Shown here: positions 58,214 through 64,000 of the stretch, in pieces | Layout of the letters: each line of letters opens with the position of its first letter | How positions within the stretch are numbered: the first letter of the stretch is position 1 | Source of the DNA: Stenotrophomonas bentonitica | Lineage (GTDB): Bacteria > Pseudomonadota > Gammaproteobacteria > Xanthomonadales > Xanthomonadaceae | NCBI RefSeq assembly: GCF_002887735.1 | Contig: NZ_PKQP01000001.1 | Location: 868,001 to 932,000, forward strand | Reading direction: 5' to 3' | DNA length: 64,000 bases | The notes under the pieces: model-generated | Databases searched by the model: none | What the model was told of the DNA's origin: nothing | Seen by the model: the letters and a program-made list of their open reading frames with translations, nothing else | Program-made: the position numbers and the translations under genes

Positions 58214-58665
58214 GCTTCCATGGGCCACCGCGACCAGGCGTGCGGGTACTCCCCCAACGCACTGGCCAATCCCGCACGTATCGGGTTGGCGAGGATGTAC
58301 AGCGCCTGCCGGCGCAAGGATGCCTCATTTCTCACGGCGTGGTCGAAGTACCCGTGCTGCCAGAGCTTTCCCTTTCGCTGCAGACGCTCATTCAACAATC
58401 GGCTGCTGCGTGATTTGAACAGCAGCACGCAACGAGCCAAGGTGTCTTGCCGCAGTTGGATCAACCAATGCACATGGTCCGGCATTACCACCCAAGATAA
58501 CGTGCAGCTGACCCCGCAACGATCCATGTAGCGCAGCGTGTCGATGATTACCTCTGCGTTGAGGGGATCCTCGAACCACTTGCGCCTGTCGTGCGTGGTG
58601 GTGGTGAGCGCGTAGCAATACCCTGGATGCGAGTATCGGCCGCGTTGAAGGCGTTGGCTGGCCAT
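58210..58665 (-). CDS. REP-associated tyrosine transposase (RAYT, Y1 HUH family)
   Basis: A 151-residue single-domain nuclease. The HUH motif is in VVMPDHVHWLIQL (His64, His66). A candidate catalytic tyrosine is Tyr123 in ALYILANPIRAGL; Tyr106 in WQHGYFDH is also conserved in RAYTs. No internal stop is seen, so it looks intact. RAYTs are related to IS200/IS605 transposases but cut REP palindromes and are fixed single-copy genes. The ATG at 58665 gives the usual start RYSHPGYCYALTT with little extension. REPs lie on both sides, the layout expected for the enzyme and its substrates. Confidence 0.93.
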   Translation of the reverse strand: MASQRLQRGRYSHPGYCYALTTTTHDRRKWFEDPLNAEVIIDTLRYMDRCGVSCTLSWVVMPDHVHWLIQLRQDTLARCVLLFKSRSSRLLNERLQRKGKLWQHGYFDHAVRNEASLRRQALYILANPIRAGLASALGEYPHAWSRWPMEA

Positions 58666-58750
58666 CGCACGAGAGTGCGTTGGCCGGGGCATGGAGCCAT
58701 CGGTGGATGGCGCGCATGTGCGTCGGCATGTCCCCATACCCGGGCCACAA

Positions 58751-58775
58751 GCAGCCACGCATGGCGTGGCTCTAC
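58751..58775 (-). repeat. SMAG-type REP upstream of the RAYT gene
   Basis: The minus strand reads GTAG then AGCCACGCCATGCGTGGCT, the same core as at 32840-32862. The CTAC at 58772-58775 holds the TAG stop of the O-antigen-ligase-like gene. It lies 86 bp upstream of the RAYT start. Confidence 0.9.
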
Positions 58776-60094
58776 CCGTCGTCGCGTGCCAACAGACTGC
58801 CGGCATACAGCGCGGCCAACAACAGCGTGAGGCCACCCCAGAAGGTGGAATAGAACGCCAGATGCGTGTTGAGCGGGAACACGGTCACCGCCAGCGCCAG
58901 CATCGCCGGGCGTGCGCGCTCACGGGCCTGGGCCGGCGCGAAGCGCCACGCGCGCCACGCCTGTGCGACCGCCGCCAGCCACAGCAGCAGGCCGAGGATG
59001 CCGGTTTCAGACAGGATCTCGAGCACGATCTGGTGCGCATGCAGTGCCGGACCCGCGCCCCAGACTTCCTGGGCGGCAGGGTCCGGGTTGCAGGCCGGGT
59101 AGGCGTCGCGGAAGCCACGTGCGCCGACGCCGTTGATGGGGTGCGCTTCGATCATGCAGGCAGCTGCCGCCCAGATCTGTGCGCGGCCGGACAGGGCTTG
59201 ATTGACGCCATCGCTCTCACCCTCCCAGGCCATGGCGGTACGCGCAACGCGGTCACCGACCTGGGGCACGGTCACGGTCAGGACGACCGCTGCCACCGCA
59301 CCGAAGGCGACGCAGGCCAGCAGCCCGCGCACGCCGATCAGGCGCCAGCCGGAGAACACCAGCACCAGCGCATAGGTCAGCCAGGCCGCGCGCGAACCGG
59401 CCAGCACCAGCACCACCCCCACCGCGGCCGCTACCAGCGACCAGCCGAGGATGCCGGCGCGGCGGGAGGCAGCAAACAGCAGGAACGGCGAGAGGCTGGC
59501 CAGCACCTGGCCGAACTTGAGATTGCAGGGGCCGAGCACCCCGCTGAGCCGGTCCACCAGCGCCATCTCTTCAGGCGAGCACAGGCCGTGACCACTGACG
59601 GCCCACTTGAGCTGGTCCATCGACCAGAACAACGGACTGCTGCCGAGGAGGGCCTGCGCCAATGCATCGGCGGTCCACAAGCCGGTGATCGCGGCCAGGC
59701 CGCCCAGGGTCAGCGCGCGCCGCTGCGGGGTGGCCACGGCTATCGCAACCAGCCACATGAAGGGCAGGTAGCGCAGGCCAGCGGCGGTTTTGCGCCACGC
59801 GGTGCCGGGGTCGATCGCATCGAAGGCGGACACTGCCTGTGGCAGCCAATAGCCCAGGAACAGGATGCTGGTCAGCGCCCACGCCGGGCTGCTGAGCAGG
59901 CGCTGATTGCCCTGCAGCCGCAGCTGCACCATGCGCACTGCCGCATACAGCGCGCCGAGCACCAGCACGCCTTCGGCGATGCCCGGCAACGGCCACAGCG
60001 CAACGAACGCGATGACCCACCACGGCGCCCAGCGGCCAGCGCGGGAGGCCGGCGACCCGGGCACGAGGGTCGTCTCAGCCGACGAGGGAGGCAT
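58772..60094 (-). CDS. O-antigen ligase family membrane protein
   Basis: A 440-residue polytopic inner-membrane protein with about 12 helices. The Wzy/WaaL-type periplasmic loop contains LSGRAQIWAAAACMIEAHPING and GARGFRDAYPACNP, where conserved arginine and histidine residues are expected for the ligase family. LAGSRAAWLTYALVLVFSG is the conserved core segment. Such proteins join O-antigen to lipid A-core or polymerise it. WaaL and Wzy roles cannot be separated by sequence alone. It overlaps the upstream glycosyltransferase by 20 bp. Its stop TAG lies in the GTAG of the adjacent REP. Confidence 0.88.
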   Translation of the reverse strand: MPPSSAETTLVPGSPASRAGRWAPWWVIAFVALWPLPGIAEGVLVLGALYAAVRMVQLRLQGNQRLLSSPAWALTSILFLGYWLPQAVSAFDAIDPGTAWRKTAAGLRYLPFMWLVAIAVATPQRRALTLGGLAAITGLWTADALAQALLGSSPLFWSMDQLKWAVSGHGLCSPEEMALVDRLSGVLGPCNLKFGQVLASLSPFLLFAASRRAGILGWSLVAAAVGVVLVLAGSRAAWLTYALVLVFSGWRLIGVRGLLACVAFGAVAAVVLTVTVPQVGDRVARTAMAWEGESDGVNQALSGRAQIWAAAACMIEAHPINGVGARGFRDAYPACNPDPAAQEVWGAGPALHAHQIVLEILSETGILGLLLWLAAVAQAWRAWRFAPAQARERARPAMLALAVTVFPLNTHLAFYSTFWGGLTLLLAALYAGSLLARDDG

Positions 60095-61187
60095 AGAGCT
60101 GGAGCGTGTCACGCTGCATCGCCTGCAAGGTAAACGGGATCCGCGACGGCAAGGCCGGCGGCTGCAGCAACAGCTGCTGCGCGCGCGCCAACAGCGCATC
60201 GGCGTCGCCCAAGGGTACCGCGCCGGAGGGTTGCAGCTGAGTCAACAACTCGCCCACGCCGCCGTGGTTCCAGCCCAGCACGGGGCGACCCACCGACAGC
60301 GCTTCGACCACGGTGCGGCCGAACGCTTCGGCCTTGTCCGAGAGCTGCAGCACCAGATCGCTGGCGGCATAGGCCTGCGCGATGCGCGAGGTCGGCGCGG
60401 TCATCAGCACCGCATCGAACACACCCAGGCTGCGTGCCTGGGCGTCCAGTTCGGCGACATAGGATTCGCGACCCGGCTCGCGCGTGCCCGGCATCCACAG
60501 TCTGGCCGGCACGCCGGCAGCATGCAGCCCGGCCAGCAGGGTCAGGGCGTGGCGATGCCCTTTCAGGCGGGTGCCGCGGCCCGGCAGCAACAGCAGCGGC
60601 GCATCGCCGGCCAGCGCCGGATGCTGCCCGGCCACGGCCAGACGCGCGCGCCTGTCCTGGCGGCCCACGCGCGGGAACTGCGCGACATCGACACCGCGGG
60701 GGATCACCTGCAGCCGCTCGGCCGGGACCCTGGGGTAATGCGTCTGCACGAACTCGCGCACGCTGTTGGACACGCAGATCACGCGCTCGCCGCTGGTCAT
60801 CACCGCGCTGTAGCGGCCCGGGGAATTGAGACCGTGCACGGTGGTGACCCAATGTGGGCGGGTCGCGGCCGGCAGATTGCGTACCGCGTACAGGCCCAGC
60901 CATGCCGGCAGCCGCGAGCGCGCGTGCACGATGTCCGCGCCCACCTCGTTGAAGAGATTGCGCAGGGTCAGCACGTGACGCAGGGTCAACAGCGATTTGC
61001 GGCCGATATCCAGGGTCAGGTGTTCGGCGCCACTGGCCAGCAGCGGCTCGACCAGGCGCCCACCGGCGGACACGACGATCGCCCGGTGGCCGGCGGCAAC
61101 CAGGGCGGAGGCGATCTCAAGGGTGGAACGTTCGACCCCGCCGGAGTGCAGCGCCGGCAGCAGCTGCACCACGGTCAGTCGGCGCAC
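60075..61187 (-). CDS. Glycosyltransferase family 4 protein
   Basis: A 370-residue cytoplasmic sugar transferase, probably for the lipopolysaccharide core. The N-terminal domain begins MRRLTVVQLLPALHSGGVER, the donor-side GGVE motif of GT4 enzymes. Later blocks VIPRGVDVAQFPR, LLLPGRGTRLKGH and the acceptor-binding EAFGRTVVEALSVGRPVLGW are in the standard order. Donor and acceptor sugar cannot be read from sequence. It belongs to the LPS cluster and precedes the O-antigen-ligase gene with overlap, so they work in one pathway. Confidence 0.92.
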   Translation of the reverse strand: MRRLTVVQLLPALHSGGVERSTLEIASALVAAGHRAIVVSAGGRLVEPLLASGAEHLTLDIGRKSLLTLRHVLTLRNLFNEVGADIVHARSRLPAWLGLYAVRNLPAATRPHWVTTVHGLNSPGRYSAVMTSGERVICVSNSVREFVQTHYPRVPAERLQVIPRGVDVAQFPRVGRQDRRARLAVAGQHPALAGDAPLLLLPGRGTRLKGHRHALTLLAGLHAAGVPARLWMPGTREPGRESYVAELDAQARSLGVFDAVLMTAPTSRIAQAYAASDLVLQLSDKAEAFGRTVVEALSVGRPVLGWNHGGVGELLTQLQPSGAVPLGDADALLARAQQLLLQPPALPSRIPFTLQAMQRDTLQLYASLVG

Positions 61188-61202
61188 AGTGTTGTCCGCG
61201 GA

Positions 61203-61400
61203 TCAGTCGGCGAGCACGAACACGGCGCCGCAGTACGGGCACGCGGCCTCGCGGTTGGGCTCGTCTTCGATCGGCAGGTACACGCGCGGGTGCGAGTTCC
61301 ACAGCGCCATTTCCGGCGTCGGGCAGCTCAGCGGCAGGTCGCTGCGGTGCACGGTGTAACGCTTCTCGGCGTTGGCGGGCGCAGTGGCGGTATGGCTCAT
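61203..61400 (-). CDS. Zinc-finger CHCC domain protein
   Basis: A 65-residue protein with the zf-CHCC pattern: DLPLSCPTPEMALWNSHPRV and YLPI, then AACPYCGAVFVL. The Cys-His-Cys-Cys ligands would bind one zinc. The family is related to a mitochondrial complex I subunit (NDUFS6), but its bacterial role is unknown. The ATG at 61400 gives a soluble basic N-terminus. It is 15 bp upstream of the glycosyltransferase gene on the same strand, perhaps in the same transcript. Confidence 0.88.
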   Translation of the reverse strand: MSHTATAPANAEKRYTVHRSDLPLSCPTPEMALWNSHPRVYLPIEDEPNREAACPYCGAVFVLAD

Positions 61401-61787
61401 GGCGTGGACACACAAAGGGGGTTGCGAGACCGTGGATTCTAGCATCTGGTGGCCGCGTCAGGCCGCAGGGGCCCTGCGGGTGCCTGGCGCCGCCGCTGGT
61501 GGCCCGGCGACGCATCACCGGTCCTTTTAAATCGATCCAAATTGCTTGTCAACAATTCGATATGAAACGGATTTGCCGGATTTAGATCGAACTAATTGCA
61601 CTTGTCAGGGCCAGTTCCGGTGATGCAGGATCGACCGGTACCGATCATCGACCCGATCGCCTGCCCGCCCCCACCGGACATGCATCGCCTCTTTACCTGC
61701 CGTCTGCCGATGGCTGGGGCGACGCCGTCCGCCGTGGCCATCGATGCGGGTCCTGCCTGCCGCCTGCCCTTCCCGGGAGACCCTTGC
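61401..61787. other. Intergenic region between divergent genes
   Basis: Holds the AT-rich regulatory pair at 61526-61607 (listed separately) and a downstream GC-rich leader. GGGAGA at about 61774-61779 is the ribosome-binding site of the GH92 gene. No other gene or terminator is seen. Confidence 0.6.
61526..61607 (+). promoter_or_regulatory. Two copies of a repeated AT-rich site upstream of the GH92 gene
   Basis: The left copy (61526-61551) has TTTAAATCGATCC and AATTGCTTGTCA; the right copy (61581-61607) has TTTAGATCGAACT and AATTGCACTTGTCA. The period is 55 bp and about 20 of 26 positions agree. The stretch is much lower in G+C than the genes around it. Such paired sites suggest operators for a LacI-like or similar sugar regulator, which lies outside the window. 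Confidence 0.6.
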
Positions 61788-64000
61788 ATGACCCTGTCCG
61801 ACCTGCGCCCCGCCCGCCGCGCCCTTCCCCTCGCCCTGGCCCTGGCCTGCGCATCCATCGCGTTGCCGGCGGCCGCGCAGGGCCTGCAGACCTCCTTCGA
61901 GCCGGGCCAGCCGGCCCCGGCCGCGGCGGCCGGCGAGGGCGCCCTGCAGGTCCGGATCGGCAATGGCCCCGCCGCGCCCTACGCGGCCAAGCCCGGCGTC
62001 GGTTACAGCGGCCTGCATGCGCTGCATTACGCCAGCACCGGTGGCGAGGCGCGCCGCCAGCTCTTCAAAACCGATCTGACCATCGACGCCGATACCACCC
62101 TGTCCTGGCTCGTGCTGCCCGAGATCGTCGGCAAGGACACCGTGGCCTCGACCTACGTCTCGCTTGACCTGGTCCTGGACGACGGCACGCGCGTTTCGGC
62201 CAGCGCCGCGCGCGATCACCATGGCGTGGCGCTGGGCGCGCGTGCGCAGGGCGATTCGAAGACGCTGTACCCGCAGCAGTGGGCGCGCAAAGCCGTGCGC
62301 CTGGGCGACACCCCGGCCCTGCGCGGGCGGCGCGTGGTCGCACTGGAGCTGGAGGTGGCCAGCGCCGCCGGCGCCCCGGTCGCCGGTTGGATCGACGACG
62401 TCCACCTGCAGGCGCAGCCGCGCAGCACGCCGCAGCGTCCCTCGGACTGGGTGCTGACCACCCGCGGCACGCAGGCCAACGGCACCTTCTCGCGCGGCAA
62501 CAATTTCCCGGCCACCGCCGTGCCGCACGGTTTCAACTTCTGGACGCCGGTGACCGATGCCGGCTCGCTGACCTGGCTGTACCGCTGGAACGAACAGAAC
62601 GACGCGGCCAACCGGCCGCGCCTGCAGGCACTGGCACTGAGCCACCAGCCCAGCCCCTGGATGGGCGACCGCCAGACCTTCCAGGTGATGCCGTCGGCCA
62701 CGCGCGGGGTGCCCGAGGCCGATCGCAGCAAGCGCGCGCTCACCTTCTCGCGCGAGAACGAACAGGCCCGTCCGTACCGCTACGACGTACGCTTCGACAA
62801 CGGCATCGCGGCATCGATCGCGCCAACCGACCACGCCGCGGTGTTCCGCTTCGCATTCCCGGAAGGGGGCGATGCCAACCTGCTGTTCGACAATGTCGAT
62901 GCCCGCGGCGGGCTGACCCTGGATGGGGCGACACAGACGCTCTCCGGCTACACCGACACCCGCAGCGGCCTGTCCACCGGCGCCACCCGCATGTACGTGG
63001 TGGCCAGCTTCGACCGGCCGTGGCGCAGCAGCGGCACCGTGGAGACCGGCCGCCCGACCGGCTACATCAAGTTCGATGCCGGTGCCGACCGCCGCGTCTC
63101 GATGCGCATCGCCACCTCGCTGATCTCGGTCGAGCAGGCGCGCCACAACCTCACGCTGGAGCTGTCGGCCGCTGACGATGTCGACCGCGTGGCGGCACGC
63201 GCGCAGGATGCCTGGGACCAGCGCCTGGCCCGTTTCGACGTGGGCGACGCCACCGACGACCAGAAGACCACGCTGTATTCCAACCTGTACCGCCTTTACC
63301 TCTATCCCAACTCCGGGCACGAGAACGCCGGTACCGCGGCGGCACCTGACTGGCGCTATGCCAGCCAGGCCAGTGCCTCGGACGAGAACACCGACGGCAG
63401 CGCCACGCGCAGCTTCGCGCCGGTGCGCGACGGCAAGGTCTACGTCAACAACGGCTTCTGGGACACCTTCCGCACCACCTGGCCGGCGTATGCGCTGTTC
63501 ACCAAGGACGATGCCGGTGCGCTGGTGCAGGGCTTCCTGGAGCAGTACCGCGCCGGCGGCTGGGTCGCCCGCTGGTCCTCGCCCGGCTATGCCGACCTGA
63601 TGGTGGGCACCAGTTCGGACGTGGCCTTCGCCGATGCGTGGCTGAAGGGGATCGGCGGTTTCGACGCGCAGGAGGCCTATGCCGCCGCGCTGAAGAATGC
63701 GACCGTGGTTCCGCCGGACCGCCATGTCGGGCGCAAGGGCATGGACCGCTCCACCTTCCGCGGCTACGCCACTGCCGATGTGCATGAAGGCATGTCGTGG
63801 ACGATGGAAGGCGCGCTCAACGATTTCGGCGTGGCCAACATGGCCGAGGCCCTGGCCAAACAGGCCGATACACCGGCCGCCCGCGAACGCTATGCCACTG
63901 AAGCCGATTATTTCCGTCACCGCGCTGGCACCTACGCCACGCTGTTCGATCCGGCCGCGGGCTTCTTCCAGGGGCGCAAACCGGATGGCAGCTGGCGGCT
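61788..64000 (+). CDS. GH92 family alpha-mannosidase, partial (C-terminus beyond the window)
   Basis: Exo-acting alpha-mannosidase of glycoside hydrolase family 92, used to trim mannose from N-glycans or mannans. The first 737 codons are present; no stop occurs before the edge. Signal peptide SIALPAAAQ, then a galactose-binding-like region with QTSFEPGQ (about 30-180), the GH92 N domain, and catalytic-domain motifs NNGFWDTFRTTWPAYALF, GWVARWSSPGYADLMVGTSS and HEGMSWTMEGALND. Periplasmic location is likely. In Xanthomonas a GH92 enzyme belongs to an N-glycan-use operon; the repeated sites upstream may be its control region. Confidence 0.93.
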   Translation, partial: MTLSDLRPARRALPLALALACASIALPAAAQGLQTSFEPGQPAPAAAAGEGALQVRIGNGPAAPYAAKPGVGYSGLHALHYASTGGEARRQLFKTDLTIDADTTLSWLVLPEIVGKDTVASTYVSLDLVLDDGTRVSASAARDHHGVALGARAQGDSKTLYPQQWARKAVRLGDTPALRGRRVVALELEVASAAGAPVAGWIDDVHLQAQPRSTPQRPSDWVLTTRGTQANGTFSRGNNFPATAVPHGFNFWTPVTDAGSLTWLYRWNEQNDAANRPRLQALALSHQPSPWMGDRQTFQVMPSATRGVPEADRSKRALTFSRENEQARPYRYDVRFDNGIAASIAPTDHAAVFRFAFPEGGDANLLFDNVDARGGLTLDGATQTLSGYTDTRSGLSTGATRMYVVASFDRPWRSSGTVETGRPTGYIKFDAGADRRVSMRIATSLISVEQARHNLTLELSAADDVDRVAARAQDAWDQRLARFDVGDATDDQKTTLYSNLYRLYLYPNSGHENAGTAAAPDWRYASQASASDENTDGSATRSFAPVRDGKVYVNNGFWDTFRTTWPAYALFTKDDAGALVQGFLEQYRAGGWVARWSSPGYADLMVGTSSDVAFADAWLKGIGGFDAQEAYAAALKNATVVPPDRHVGRKGMDRSTFRGYATADVHEGMSWTMEGALNDFGVANMAEALAKQADTPAARERYATEADYFRHRAGTYATLFDPAAGFFQGRKPDGSWR

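Noticed and set aside
58115..58775. Complete IS200/IS605 insertion sequence
   Set aside because: There are no paired left and right transposon ends or flanking target signals; REP elements plus a 151-residue RAYT explain the locus.

Overview
The window is high-G+C DNA from a gammaproteobacterium of the Xanthomonadaceae, most likely Stenotrophomonas or a close relative. The signs are GTAG-headed REP palindromes of the kind described in Stenotrophomonas maltophilia (SMAG elements) together with a REP-associated tyrosine transposase (RAYT), an ilvC-ilvG-ilvM-ilvA-leuA-leuC-leuD-leuB operon, a pyrophosphate-dependent phosphofructokinase beside a proton-pumping pyrophosphatase, and several TonB-dependent receptors. 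It looks like ordinary chromosome. I found no prophage, plasmid, integrative element, CRISPR array, tRNA or rRNA.

Layout. 0-9.7 kb: membrane and cell-wall genes (DedA-PAP2 fusion, Lon-substrate-domain protein, mpl peptide recycling), a candidate structured RNA, adk, pfp and hppA. 9.7-18 kb: an iron/heme locus, mostly on the minus strand (exbB-exbD-tonB, YbaN-like protein, heme oxygenase, STN-type TonB receptor, FecR, and a FecI-like sigma factor interrupted by a one-base frameshift), with a Fur-box-like site upstream. 18-21.4 kb: two tandem secreted six-cysteine paralogues, ppa, an HDOD protein with a degenerate receiver, and a small secreted six-cysteine protein. 21.5-28.7 kb: a large TonB receptor with an AraC regulator and a membrane-anchored winged-helix/beta-propeller regulator, then an ion-channel-like protein. 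28.8-34.8 kb: thiC with its TPP riboswitch, a BCCT transporter, and gamma-glutamyltransferase. 34.9-44.3 kb: the branched-chain amino acid operon behind two successive small ORF plus terminator units, followed by gdhA. 45.8-53.1 kb: an RND efflux pump with divergent TetR regulator, then pcm-like and tolC genes. 53.2-55.7 kb: a long leader, a secreted protein and mgtE. 55.8-61.4 kb: lipopolysaccharide genes (waaA, a LpxL-like acyltransferase, an O-antigen-ligase-family protein, a GT4 glycosyltransferase) with the RAYT and its REPs among them. 61.8 kb to the end: a partial GH92 alpha-mannosidase with repeated sites upstream.

How the genes work together. The iron locus makes a complete heme route: outer-membrane receptor, TonB-ExbB-ExbD energy, cytoplasmic heme oxygenase, and surface signalling through FecR to an ECF sigma factor that is broken here. 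Pfp, HppA and Ppa give three separate ways of using or removing pyrophosphate. The ilv-leu operon carries most steps of isoleucine, valine and leucine synthesis (ilvD and ilvE are absent from the window). Its first leader is a classical attenuator reading Leu/Val/Ile codons; the second has no obvious precedent that I know of.

The observations most worth following are the second leader before ilvC, the structured RNA between mpl and adk, REP elements that supply stop codons to three consecutive genes around the RAYT, the frameshifted sigma factor, the long leader in front of the mgtE gene pair, and the unrecognised secreted cysteine-rich paralogues. I did not find evidence for a wholly new multi-gene system.
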